From Corallochytrium limacisporum (taxonomy: Eukaryota > Opisthokonta), in NCBI GenBank assembly GCA_002811645.1, contig PDIP01000015.1:94411-122601 (forward strand): a stretch of DNA of 28,191 nucleotides. The letters run 5' to 3'. Of this stretch, positions 10,343-22,051 are shown one piece after another. Every line of letters begins with the position of its first letter. Within the stretch, counting starts at the first letter, position 1. The translations under genes were made by a program, and so were the position numbers. Below the pieces are notes generated by a model. The model saw only the letters and a program-made list of their open reading frames with translations. It searched no databases and was not told the DNA's origin.

Positions 10343-13300
10343 GAGGGGATCGAAGGATGCCAGCGCATGCAAACAGAAGCAGTTCAATGCACACGGTTCC
10401 CCTCGACATCTCCTCCTACACTGGGAGAAACATCACGACACGAAGCCTTGAAAGCGTTGGTTTCGTGTCCAAATTGAGGAAAGTGATTGAGCACACGCAA
10501 TGAAGGAGCGGTCCAAACACAAATTACCACCACCACCAACCATTGCTACCCAAAAAGAGAGACTCAGTGGCAATGTGAACATCTACGACGATGTGCTCAA
10601 GGGACAGTAATCCATGACTAAAACAAGCTATACAAAACCCCGACGGAATCAACATTTGACTAACCTCGCAGACCGACCGCACACAAAAATCTTGTGTTAA
10701 TCCCATCCTGTATGAAAGTACGGGTTTCTGCTCATGGATGTGGCTATGAGTATAGGTGAAGCAGCGGAGAGATATCAATTTCACTGTCACTGTACATTGG
10801 AGAGTACGTACGCCGACTGATGGACGATGTCTTTGTTTGGATGGGGGGTTCGGATCGCAAGAAAAGTTGGTGTGGTGTGCACGGGGTACGTGTTGTACAC
10901 TCTCCGCTGCGAAATGGCCATCTTTAGCCCAGGGGTGTGGGTAAATGGGATAAGGTTGGGTATTTTGGGGTTTGAGAGAGAGGGAGGGGGACAGTCATAG
11001 AAGCCGGGGGAGAAGAGAGGGAGGAGGGGGAGAAGGAAGGGAGGAGAATGAAGTACCAAACCTCCATCAACGCAGCAACAGTCAATTTACGAGTCGTGGC
11101 AATAGGGGATGGATGTATAGAACTTGACTTTTATGGGTGATGGTGGATGTTGGGATCACGATGAATGATTGCAAGTCCCTATTTGTAACTGTCGTGAGTG
11201 TGGAGTGTTATGGATGCGCCGTCACTCTGCAAGGATGATGGACATGGAAAAGGTGCGAGGGATTGGAGCAACGAGGTCTATCAACATAGCCACTGATCTA
11301 ACATCACTTTAGCGCTACTGTGTAATCTAGTACTACGTATGTATGTGTGTAGGGGCATGCGTGTGCAAATCCATTTGATTTCTCCCGCAGAATGAGGTCA
11401 TTTCAACCCCTGCTTCGCGTCCCCGTGCGAGTGCAGGCATAGTTTCCAAATTGTTGCTGCTTCATTTCAGCACTGAACTTTGATATATTCCCCGCGGGAA
11501 ACTTTGAGGATAGTAAGATGGTGGAACAATGCCTGCGCATGTGGTACGTGTGCCATTTACTTGCTCAAATCCGTTCCAAACTGCTACCGATCGTCGTTTT
11601 CTACTAGTTGTGCCCGAGGTTTTGCTATCCGATCTATGCTTATGTACTGTGCGTACATCAGTCGAAAGATTGATTGAAACGAACGTGAGCAGAATTCCTA
11701 TTTTTGCTGGGGCCGCCCAGTTGTTCTACGCTCGTGGATGCCCTGGCTCCTCCTTTCGTCGATCATAAGCGCAAACAAGATCCATGCTTTCGGGGCACAG
11801 TTTTGCGGAAACAAAGTATATACATGTATTGAGAATGGCAAGATGGGAACCGTGTGTCATTTTGACCACCTGTCGGGCAGCCACACCCCCCTTCCCTTCC
11901 ATTGCACATGTCTTCCTTTTGCTGGCCATTATGCAACAAGAAAGTGCATCGGTAGTCCACAGTGCGAGAAAGACAACTAAACAATGTACTGATGGGAACA
12001 TTCTGTGTTGCCACTGCTTCCACGTTGCGTCCTCATGTAATTTCCATGATTGCAGTTGTGGGGAAGGTGGAATGAATCGAACAGTTCCACAACATAGGCA
12101 CACCTGCCGCTCAATGTTGTTTGTAACCCTGCAATGTATATAAATTTAATGGATGATTCTAAGTCGAGTCTGGTAGTCTGGATAATATGTACCTGAAAAT
12201 GGACATCCGAGTCTCCCCGCGTGAGCTAGTACGCTGTGCAGGGATTTCCACTTCCCCGTCAATACGTTATGAATCGCTTGGGGACCATACATCGCCTTCA
12301 AGCGCGTACTCCGGTCCTATCCGCTCTTCCCTGTTGTCCGGTCGGTCCGTTTACTAGTACGGTGACTTCTGCTGTAAAATTTTAAACTACGGAACTGATA
12401 CATTTGTTCCATCTGGCTGCCCCTTACATACCAGAAGGAAATGATATACCCACGGCTTTATAAAGTGGTGCCTACGCTTTCGTAAGTGTTGAGTACCGAA
12501 ATGGGTCATTTCCTGGTGCTGTAAGCACGGAGGGTAAGTCTTATTCTGTATCGATTTCTGGTTTTGTCTGTCGTCGATTCTTAGTCTGATATGAACCATG
12601 GGAGGACTGAGTATCTGGGTTGGGATGGACTTCTGTTGGGTGTTGTTCTTTGCATTGGCCGACCACCCGAATGTCATGACCCTGATGGACTCTTGTAAGC
12701 TCTTACGATCGAGTTTGCAGGCCTGTTTGATCTAATATGAACCATAGTTCGTGCTGATGCTACGCCCTGGTTATCAAAAAATCATCATCAGTAACTATCC
12801 CCATCACGAACCTCGTCATCGTCATCGAGGTGTGTACTATGTAACAGCATCCACCGACCTTTTTAGCCACGACTGTCTGGTGTACAGGTATGGATGCTGA
12901 TTTGCTCTGCTGTCCATCTCGCTCCATCCGATCATTGTGCCCAATAGAGTCATCACCGTCCACACAAAGCAGCACATCATCATCTAACTGGTCATCGACA
13001 TCATCACAGTCTTCCTTTTACTGCTGTCTTCTGTGAAACTCTAAAATGCATGTGATGCTGCTTAGGCAAAGCCCCTCAGGCCCACGAAGCCTAGAGATAA
13101 CAGTTGAAGCAGCTGGCCCACCAAGATCAAGACAGAACACCTACGTCCGAATGCGCATGGATCTTATGCTCTCGCTATCGGTACTTTGGACGGCCACTGC
13201 CATAGTCAATGTAGTATAATTCACATCAGCGTCGTCTTTGCGAGGAAGCAGAAGATGACCCGGACGGCAAAAGAGGGGCACCGTGGCGAGGAGACGCAGA

Positions 13301-16300
13301 AAGTAAGGAATCAGGGGAACAAAGTAACATGAGGTGCTCGAGAGCATTTTCTGTTGTGGGAATAATTCTCCATACCGAAACAGTAAGAATGAACCAAAAG
13401 AGTAGTTCAGTCTCCCCCCGAGCTTTGGTGCGATGGAGCTCTTACGGAGGGTTTTGTATGCAGCGATAGGTGTGTTGTGTGTGAATGTTCTGCTGTTCTT
13501 CTTTAACCGCACAAATGCCCACGGTGGCAAAAAAGGGCATAAGCGACTGATAGCCAGTATTTATTCAGCACACCAATGAACAAAAAGTCCGCCTCTTTGT
13601 TTCTCCCTGTTCTTCCCCCCCCTCCCCCCGCCCCCCCCGGAGGCCGGCGGAGCCGGTCACCCCTCCACGGGCCGTCTCTTCCCCTCCCATACTCGCCAAC
13701 CTTCTTCTCATTGTCCCTCGCACTCATTTATGTTCCTATCTCTCACCGTTTTTCACAACAGGCCCTCTCTACCCCTAATGTGGCCTATCGGCACAGTACG
13801 GGGTTCAGAACTCGACCTGCGGCTGTTGTGTATTCTATTGACATCACTGCTGCCCAAAACACGTGGCCGGATGAGCAACTGACTTTCATTCAGCTTGGCG
13901 GGTATATTTATGTTCCCAAAGAGCGTTGATGGGGTTCCAAACGCAGAATGTTTGAAAGAGAGCCGTACCTCAGGGCTAGGTTAAATGTTCTGCAAAGCTA
14001 GGGAATGCAAGAACGGGAGCCATAGTATTGTTGCCCCATCGTATGGCGATAGTGAGCTCTCTCTTTGGGTGTCCTTAGGTCGTCTCCCTATGAAGGGAGG
14101 AAAACTAAGGAGGTTTACCAACGGAGCAGATCGAACGACGTCGCTTGGGCACACTTTCAAAGGCTGGATGTGTGGGAGCGACGCGTGGAAAGCCTCCCAT
14201 CCCTGACCTTCGCCCAAGTGCAAATTGAAAATGGACTCCCAGTATACCAAGGTCGAGTTTCTCGACTGACAAGTTTCTGAACCTTGGCCGGAACCCAATC
14301 TGCGAGCGTGCCATATTTCACTGATTTTTCAACGATTCTAATGGAGTCTGTTTTCCTTGAGATATCCCCGGTGGTCAAACAGAATGAACAGGAGGGAGCG
14401 GGGAAGAGTGGCTACGTCACACTGCTTTCTGGGGTACTTTCTGTGGTCGTGACGGGTGCGCCATCCAGAACTTCGCTTGCCTTCACCCTGTACTCATATA
14501 CTCTATCATGAGGACCCATGAGTAGTTGTGTAGCCTTGCTCGCTCAATGCATGAAATCTTCACCACTACGGTAATTGAATACATGCAATCCAGTCAGTTC
14601 CGGCGGCCTATCATGTACTTGGGGGTTGTTTCCGTGCATTGTGACACACCTATCCTTATGATCATGGTAGTGGTTCTATGCTCCAAAATAGAAACACACA
14701 TGCACACATAAGATGGTCACAGCAGCAGATGAGATCCGACAGGTTAGAGTGGACAGATGTTTTGGTAGAGGTGGGCCCGTGATGTCCTTGGTCCAAAAAG
14801 TACATGGGTTTGGCGGGAGAGACGGGAGTGGGTGATAGAAATTGTGAAGTACTTGGTGTATAGTCAATGTATGGTGTACATACAGTCTATTTGCCACTGT
14901 GAACTCATTGCGCAACAGTACCAGGCCTTTTTGCCTTTTGCAGAACACCTTGGCGCTCCCGCTGAATACTGAAAGTACTTCAAAGTTATGAAGAAAATTT
15001 CTCAGCTGTGTTCCGTCTCCAGGTCCGCCGCCGCTCCCTTCGCAGTGCATTCATGTACATTCAGTATAGCCGAGGAGTGCAAATGTTGTGACTGCTCCTT
15101 GCAAATGAAGAGATTTTTTTTTCTCGCCCGCGCACAAACATTCTCGCCTTACTAAAGGTGTTTCCCCGGGGGCCCCGGCCCACTGGGTTTCTTCTTTCGA
15201 AGGCCAACCGTACAATACAAAGGGCGAATGGCACGGTAATGTGTGCTCCCCGAGTTATCGTAACTTCCCGGTGGTTAGTTTGTTACAATGGGTGGTTTGA
15301 TTAGCCCAACAGAGTAATTCACCGGTGGGGATATAGAAACGCCGAAGTTTGGTAGAGTATTCAGCCACATAGTCACTCCAAGAGAGAGATGGAAACAAGA
15401 AGAGCGTGCCAAAGGGACACAGACGACCCACTGCGGGTACCAGTTCAGACTGGCCCTCTGGGGGAAGTTGATTTTTTCTTGCCGTACGTATGGTCTTCGC
15501 AGGTGTAGCAACACGCGCAAGAACTACTCCTGTAAGTTGTATTGGTATCGATTGCCACCTCAGAATGCTCCTTCCGAATATTAGTGGATGGTCTGAATAC
15601 ACTACACGTATTTGATACGTCGGACATACACTTATGGATGAATGTCATCTAGTGTGTCCCTGCGCACATCCGTCGGCATGCAATGCAGCATGCACCTGCT
15701 TACTTTTCACGCTCCTACACACCCATGCATGCACCCTTGCGATCCCTTCCTTACATTTTCTTGTGGACATGCGACTGTCGAGCAAGCGCAAACAATACCA
15801 TCAGTGGGGGATCGGAAAGCAGGTCTGCAACCGAAAGTTCCGTAAAAACGGAGGAACTACCTTACCGGCAACCGAGGCAGCGGAAAACCCCCCCCCCTAC
15901 CAATTTAGTTGCGTATGTCACACATCACATCAGTTGCGCAATCGGCCCGAGACATATGATCCAGACGCGAAGAAAAATATCTTTTCTTCAATTCAACAAG
16001 TGAAAGTGCAAAATAATCCCAATGTGTTTCTGTTTAGCACCTATTGACACTTCAGAGCCGGGGAGTCGGCTGGTGGAGAGGATGCTCGTTCCCCTCCGTA
16101 CCCGGCCGGGTTTCAAGTGGTCGTTCGCTGTTTTCCTTGTCCTTTGCGCGCTTCTTATCTGTTTGCTGGTGACCCAGGGAGCCACATCATATTGGCTTTC
16201 TGGCCTTCAATAGAATGCCACTGCGCAGGACAATTTCCTTGGGTGGTGGTGCTAATACACATTACGAACCGATGGATGCGCTCCTGCAGCCCTGAGCCCC

Positions 16301-16880
16301 CGCGGGGGAAGGGGCAGGGTACATAAACAAGCATCATTGCGCGCACGGAAGACACCCATCGAAGCAAACCCGTCTGCCCACAGATCGGGTGATCCACGGC
16401 AAGCGGAACGTGAATGATATGGTGTAAGAACCAAGGACAGGAGCAAATTGGGAATGCGGATTGCAGCGAACTCGGGACTCCAGCGGGCGGACACAGAATA
16501 CGGTCCCCTGGTGGTGTGACTTACTCTCGCGTGCTCTTCTTTTCTGCGCAGTGGTTTCCCGCAGCTAGGAAGGGGTAGCACTCGCAAACGCAAACGCACA
16601 CACTTTCGTGAACCCCCCGGCCGGAGGCGGGGAGGAGAGCGGGACAGGGGGAGAGAGAGAGTGTGTGTGTGCGGGTGAAAGCAAAAGACGGCAGGGGAAG
16701 AATGAAGGGGCATTGCGAGGTAGGTAGGAGTAGAGTATGTCTCCTGACTGCAGTTGTTGATAAACTTTTCGGAAGAGGTTGCTCGAGAGGGATCTACAAA
16801 GGTCGGGAAGGAAGGGGCATGGTTTCGTGACACAATTCCGCCAGTTGTGTGTGTCTGTGTGTGGTTCAGTACCATTGATG
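10343..16880. other. 6.5 kb gene desert
   Basis: No frame in this stretch shows a domain, a signal peptide with a sensible mature protein, or conserved-looking composition. It contains another purine-rich block (about 10970-11048), GC-rich hairpin-forming patches (13610-13660, 15164-15180, 16608-16640) and a TATATAAA-like site near 12136 with no gene that I can attach to it. A short spliced gene or non-coding RNA could be missed by eye. Confidence 0.5.
13614..13656. repeat. C-rich tract with GGCCGG hairpin
   Basis: C-runs separated by single T or G residues lead into GGAGGCCGGCGGAGCCGG, which can fold on itself. A similar C6-GGCCGG-AGGCGGGG patch occurs at about 16614-16634. Confidence 0.6.
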
Positions 16881-16888
16881 TATTTAAG
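16881..16888 (+). promoter_or_regulatory. possible TATA element for the dehydrogenase
   Basis: TATTTAAG lies about 100 bp before the ATG at 16984, a reasonable spacing for a TATA box plus a 5' UTR of about 70 bases. It is the only such element close upstream, but the motif is short and could be chance. Confidence 0.35.
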
Positions 16889-16983
16889 ACCGCTTCCTAG
16901 GTAGAACCTGGTGTGGCGCGTACACTGATGAAGGTACATTTTCTGAGGATCTGTAGATTCTGAGAAACTATAACAAAATAGAC

Positions 16984-18204
16984 ATGTCTGCCAACGGTTC
17001 CCCGATCGATACCTGGTCAATGGCCACCCAGGATGAGAAGTGTGACTTCAAGGCCATTGAGCTGAAGCGCCGACCTCTGGGTGACTACGATGTTCTCATT
17101 GATATGAAATACTGTGGTGTGTGTCACACTGATCTGCATATTGCTGCTAACCATTTCCCCGATGTCCGCCCCGCCAAGTACCCATGTGTTCCTGGCCATG
17201 AGCTTGCCGGTATCTGTGCAGCTGTTGGTCCCAAGGTCACCAAGTTTAAGGTCGGTGATACGGTTGGTGTTGGCTGCATGGTTGACTCTTGTCAGGAGTG
17301 CTCTGCTTGTAAGCGTGGTGAGGAACAGTTCTGCTCCAAGGTTGTGGGTACTTACAACGCCCCGGACAAAAATGGTCGCGCCGCTAGCTATCCTCCAGGC
17401 AAGCCTACCTACGGTGGCTACACTACCGCTCACGTCTGCAACGAGGAGTTTGTTATCAGAATCCCCAAAGACTATCCCTTGGAGTGCGCCGGTCCCGTCA
17501 TGTGCTCAGGTGTAACAATGTACTCTCCCCTGCGCCGCTACGGAGCCAAGGAAGGTGACACTGTCGGTATTGTCGGTCTCGGTGGCCTCGGTCGAATGGG
17601 TATTGCCATCGCGAAAGCTATGGGATGCCGGGTTGTGTGTGTATCCCGCAGTCAGAGCAAGGAAGCCATGGCTAAAGAAGCAGGGGCTGATGAGTTCGTG
17701 GCCAGTGGCGACCCTAAGTCCATGGAGGCCGCCGCCGGTCTGTGCGACCTGATCCTGAACACTGTACCTTCCTACCACAACTACACCCACTACAACTCTT
17801 TGCTAAAGAGCAGTGGCAGGCAGGTTCTTCTTGGTATGCATGCCGGCTTTGTTGGCTCTCTAATTGTGGACAAGGTAACGTTTGGAACCTCTCGCGTTGC
17901 TGCTTCTGCCATTGGTGGAATCCCCGCCACTCAGGAGATCATTGATCTGTGCGCCAAACACAAAATCTACCCCAAGGTCGACATTCGCCCCTGCTGGGAT
18001 CTTAACGAAATTTACACTGCTCTCGACAAAGGCAACGATTCAGCTGTCCGCTACGTCCTAGATATTGAGAACACCCTCAACGAGAAGACCCTTGAGAAGT
18101 GCACTGCTCCTCCTCCCGAGATCGCTGAACCCCACGGTACCATCTCACCATGGAATATCGTGAAAGAATTCTTCTGGCTCTTCTTCACTTTCCAGTGGCT
18201 GTAA
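16984..18204 (+). CDS. cinnamyl-alcohol-type zinc alcohol dehydrogenase
   Basis: This 406-residue zinc-dependent medium-chain dehydrogenase is of the CAD/YahK/ADH6 type, which reduces aldehydes to primary alcohols with NADPH. The catalytic zinc ligands are visible: C47 (in CGVCHTD), H72 with E73 (GHE) and C174. The structural zinc site is C103, C106, C109 and C117. The Rossmann motif is GLGGLG (198-203). S221-R222-S223 after the second strand fits NADP rather than NAD. The core ends near residue 365, typical of the family's 350-360. The remaining 40 residues are unusual: a Pro/Glu linker, then an aromatic, hydrophobic tail (about 390-406, with FFWLFFTFQWL) that looks like a membrane-association or tail-anchor segment. 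Codon use is biased as in the ATPase, suggesting strong expression. The physiological substrate is not evident. The start is the ATG in GACATGTCT, and no introns are needed. Confidence 0.93.
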   Translation: MSANGSPIDTWSMATQDEKCDFKAIELKRRPLGDYDVLIDMKYCGVCHTDLHIAANHFPDVRPAKYPCVPGHELAGICAAVGPKVTKFKVGDTVGVGCMVDSCQECSACKRGEEQFCSKVVGTYNAPDKNGRAASYPPGKPTYGGYTTAHVCNEEFVIRIPKDYPLECAGPVMCSGVTMYSPLRRYGAKEGDTVGIVGLGGLGRMGIAIAKAMGCRVVCVSRSQSKEAMAKEAGADEFVASGDPKSMEAAAGLCDLILNTVPSYHNYTHYNSLLKSSGRQVLLGMHAGFVGSLIVDKVTFGTSRVAASAIGGIPATQEIIDLCAKHKIYPKVDIRPCWDLNEIYTALDKGNDSAVRYVLDIENTLNEKTLEKCTAPPPEIAEPHGTISPWNIVKEFFWLFFTFQWL

Positions 18205-18759
18205 AGCCATAGTTGGGGCCCCATCATCACGCAACAAAGCACGCACCACACACATATTCATGACATCAATTGCATAAATCTCCAAATCCATGTGTACCAT
18301 CATACAGCTTCATTGCCAACCGTGACTTCAAATTGATCTGGACCATGGATCGTGAAGAAGACATTAAGTTGGTAATGGCGAACAAAAGGCCCAGCTTAGA
18401 ACCAGCTCTTTGTTAGTACTCCGATTCTGTCAGCCCGGGAACTAGTGCGATAGTAAATCCGGCCCCCTTTCAGAGTCCATACACTTGCCCGCCACTGTCC
18501 TCCAAATCTCCGAAATCACCGCGCCGCAATGATCCCTGCGTACCCTCCCCTTATTCCACCAGACTTCTTGAGGTTTCTTCCTTTTACAAGGGGAATTCCT
18601 GTGTATTTGTGGGAGTGATCCCATAGCATGGTAGACAAGCTCCTGGCAGTCTTCCCGGCAATCCCAGTTCCAAGTGAAGCCACTCAGAAGTGTTCTCATA
18701 TATGTGATCTTACAACCAGGAGAATGACGTACCACCGCACTCGCAGCATGTGCACAATG

Positions 18760-18817
<58 letters not shown>

Positions 18818-20861
18818 ACACAAAGCCAGACAATGTTGTCTTGGCCTGTACGACTGCGAATGGTGTCGTTCAATATCAGCACGTGAACGTGTGTCTGTAC
18901 TGCAGTCTACCAAGTTTCCAGCACCGCGTATTGGAGGTGGTCTGGATGTTTGTTCAGGAGTGCACGATAATCTGTGCGTTCGAACCAGTGCCCGGCCTAC
19001 TTCTGCGTAGCCATAGCTGCGCATCTGAACCAATGAGCGGATATTTTTCTCATGCCAGTCAGTGCCAAGGAGAGTAACCTCTCTGTTGTAAGTTCTCTGG
19101 CTAGTATTTGCATTGGATGCACTGGCATCTCTGTGACATGCAAGAACACCTACGTTCCTCCTCCATGGCATGCATGTTGTGTGGATGGAAGAAATCTCGG
19201 GCCACGAGTACTATCGAATCCAGGTGATTGAACCCAAGTGGACAGAGTCAGCAACAGGGTTACCACAAGGGACCCCCTCTGCCCTAAACCCCCCATACCC
19301 CCGCCCCAGCCCCCCTCCCCACTTGGAGCCGCTCGCCCTCCTTGACAAGTTGCTAGTAGCGAGCAGCAAGCAGTGGTGAGAGTACTGGTGCCAGGGGGTG
19401 CACGACTTGTGGTGCTGGTGCTGCTGCCTGCAAGCACGGGTTTCATTTCATTGCAAACAAATTAACCAGCGCAGTGGTCCAATACCCTTGGGTGCAGCAA
19501 GTGTCTTGCCCTGATATTCTCCAAAGACTTCTCGCGAGCCACGGTCTAGACCGGCAACACCCCGCACCACGAAGATAACTCCGTCCCCGTGTTCGATGAC
19601 CCGGGATGTTTGGCTTTCGTAATGGTTAGGTCCATATTTTCACAATTGTCCATTGATTTGCGGGGGGGGCGAGAGAATGGGAGGGCCTGCAGCGATTCTA
19701 CCACTAACCCGCCCAGGAACTGGTACTGAAACAATGTGCTTCCACTGTGGGTAAAAACTTCAAGAAAGAGTAAGCAAAATATTGTTGATCGGCGAGCAAG
19801 TGACCCAGACCTAATTTGAAATTCAGCAGTCTGCAGCCAGCAGTTGGTTACTTTGGCGGTATAGCTGGACCTATGATCGATGACCTCTGCCGGTGACTAT
19901 AATGGTTATGGAAACAAGATAAAATTGTCCTGAACGGACTGAGATCATCACGGCAGATAGGAGCCATGGCCCAGGAGGTTTTCGTCTATAGGGAAAAGGT
20001 ATGCGTGGGTTTTAGCCCGTGTGCCACTGCCACGATAAACTCGCCTAAGATTCGATCAGAGAGAAACACGGGATCTGTAGACCCATTTGTGGGCTGTCGG
20101 AGTGGGCATTTTTTTTTTCTTTTAATTTCTTAATTTTGTCTTCTTCGGCCAAGAAAGTATGTCAAAAACAAAAGTAAATAAAACCCAGCAAACACTACAC
20201 ACACTCCCAAAATGGTTCATTTTCGGATCTCGATGGAAATATATGTGCCGCATAAGAAATATTCCTACAGAAAATACGGGAACGAAGAAGTGTTTGCAGC
20301 ATAATGCGCCTTGTCACACATAGTAAGGAAATGTGTACCAGTCTCTATGGCATAGTCCAACACTAGGACACCAAGGCCAGACTTATTTTCCATGTGGTTT
20401 GTTTGGGTTCGACTCCGTCATGCGAGTAACCCAATACCTACTCTGCTGACGGTTGGTCCTGGAAATATTTCATGGAAAAAAAAGGGAAAAAAAAATAATT
20501 CTAAGTGACACGTTGCGGATAACCCGGTTCTCTTCTTCTAACTCTTGTCTCCGTTTGTGTAGAATACTCATTGTCAGGAGGAAGCAAATGGTAGCAGAGC
20601 ATACCCAACAGTCGCGGGTGCAACAACAGGTCCAACCCCCGCCAACCTTGCGTGTGAGGTAGGAAGGGAATCTGCCAGCAAGCACTCAATCTTTTTTCAA
20701 GGAATAAGCACCGGTTGACTTAGGTGCCTGGCGGGCTTTTTCGTGTATCTGCTGCAATATTTGCGTGAGAATCAGACCATGTCTAAGGTAAATCAAATTG
20801 GAAAGTGTTCAAGCCATCAGTGGCAAAACCTCCAAACTCATCTGAACATTTCAAACCCGCT
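18205..20861. other. gene-less spacer with CA repeat
   Basis: No supportable gene lies here. It contains the 3' UTR of the dehydrogenase (no canonical AATAAA seen close to its stop), the CA microsatellite, a C-rich tract (about 19287-19320), T- and A-rich tracts (20109-20135; 20475-20497) and ordinary unique sequence. Confidence 0.5.
18762..18822. repeat. (CA)n microsatellite
   Basis: About thirty CA units with one CAT interruption close to the right end. The open frames crossing it are Thr/His or Cys/Val repeats and are not genes. Confidence 0.95.
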
Positions 20862-20903
20862 ATGAAGACCGAGCTGAGGCCAATTGATAGAAAGATTGAT
20901 TAG
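20862..20903 (+). promoter_or_regulatory. 13-codon upstream ORF before the Zn2Cys6 gene
   Basis: ATG at 20862 opens a 13-residue frame (MKTELRPIDRKID) that stops with TAG at 20901-20903, 11 bases before the main ATG at 20915 and out of frame with it. If it is in the mRNA leader, it could limit translation of the regulator. Its presence in the transcript is unproven. Confidence 0.4.
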
Positions 20904-20914
20904 AGGAAGCCGGT

Positions 20915-22051
20915 ATGCCACAGTCAAAGACTCCTATGAATGGGCGGAAGAAGCCTGCGAAAGCACGAAGGGTTGCCGTCGTTTGCGGGCCTTGCAAGAA
21001 AGCAAAGCATGCGTGCTCTGACGAGCGTCCTTGTCCCCGTTGCATCCGCCTGTCATGCGAAGACTTGTGCATTGATGTTGAGCAAAAGGGACCAAACAGA
21101 CTGAAGAACCGGCCACGGGTTACGGCACCTAAGCGCCCGCCTAGCCCCACAAGCTTTACAGACGCGAACACCACAGATTTTTTGAAAGAGCTGGATGGCT
21201 TCCTCAACGCTCCCGAAACGGTTTTCAGCGAGGATTCCATCCCAGTCCTCTTTGAAAAGTTTCTTCGGGAGGAAATTGTAACAACAGAAGAGCCCATCGT
21301 TCAAAAGCCATACGACGTCAGCTATGACTACTACCATCGCATGATGCACGGTATGATGCTAAGATGGAAGCAACAACTGCAAATGAATATTAAGGCCGGA
21401 ATGAGGGATATTCCGAAGGAGTCTGCTTATTTTTTGGTGGTAATGCATGTCCAAGGCATGTCTAAGTTGCGTGGAATAGCACCAGAGTTGATCCTTAAAA
21501 GGCGTCAGGAGCTATTGAAGGGATTTGATATTCTTCTGGACGTTATGAGCCCATTCTTAATGGAAAATACCATCCTTGAGGATACCAAGCGCATCCCCAC
21601 CCAGTCCCTTGTCCAGGACAAGAAAATTTACGACAACCTTCCGGTTGGTGTGCTTCGCTGGTCTGCCAGTAATATTTTGTTTAAGATCATCTACGTGAAC
21701 AGGGCCCTTGAGATGGCTCTCCAGGCGGAACCGGGTGAATTTTTACAGGAACCGTTCAACTGGGACATGACCTTCCGGCATGTGATGCCCACATCTTGGG
21801 CAATGGTTCCCGCTTTGTTTGCTGAAGCTATCGTGCAGAAGCAGCAAAGCTTCAAGTTACGAGTACCTCTATTGCGAAAGGACGGTACTCCCTTGGAGTG
21901 CCTGGTCACCATGGCACTGGATTTCAATGAACTCGGCATTCCAGAACTGGGGACTATGTTCATCACGCCGGTTACAGATATGGCTATCAGCTTGGAACAT
22001 TTCTTGCCAGGATTGGGAATGGGTATGGATTCTAAGATGCCGGTCTTATAA
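20915..22051 (+). CDS. Zn2Cys6 transcription factor with PAS-like domain
   Basis: This 378-residue predicted DNA-binding regulator has a basic N-terminus (RKKPAKARR) leading into a binuclear zinc cluster. The ligands are C24, C27, C34, C40, C43 and most likely C52 (spacing x2, x6, x5, x2, x8); C48 is an extra Cys inside the last loop. The RPCPRCIR core matches the ERT1/AcuK-like group of fungal-type zinc clusters. After a proline-rich linker (about 68-80), a helical region spans about 130-225 and a PAS-like fold spans about 240-355. In fungi, proteins with this pairing regulate gluconeogenesis and non-fermentable carbon use; the target here is unknown. There is no large fungal-specific middle domain, which fits the compact versions found outside classical fungi. 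The gene is a single exon and is preceded by a short upstream ORF. The start is ATG at 20915, directly before the basic region. Confidence 0.88.
   Translation: MPQSKTPMNGRKKPAKARRVAVVCGPCKKAKHACSDERPCPRCIRLSCEDLCIDVEQKGPNRLKNRPRVTAPKRPPSPTSFTDANTTDFLKELDGFLNAPETVFSEDSIPVLFEKFLREEIVTTEEPIVQKPYDVSYDYYHRMMHGMMLRWKQQLQMNIKAGMRDIPKESAYFLVVMHVQGMSKLRGIAPELILKRRQELLKGFDILLDVMSPFLMENTILEDTKRIPTQSLVQDKKIYDNLPVGVLRWSASNILFKIIYVNRALEMALQAEPGEFLQEPFNWDMTFRHVMPTSWAMVPALFAEAIVQKQQSFKLRVPLLRKDGTPLECLVTMALDFNELGIPELGTMFITPVTDMAISLEHFLPGLGMGMDSKMPVL

Noticed and set aside
16252-16875. 207-codon minus-strand frame before the dehydrogenase
   Set aside because: Translation is dominated by Ser/Pro/Arg/His from purine- and GT-rich repeats; it overlaps another open frame and the likely dehydrogenase promoter.
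20405-20420. GGTTCGACTCC resembling a tRNA T-loop
   Set aside because: No acceptor stem, D-arm or anticodon arm could be fitted around it.
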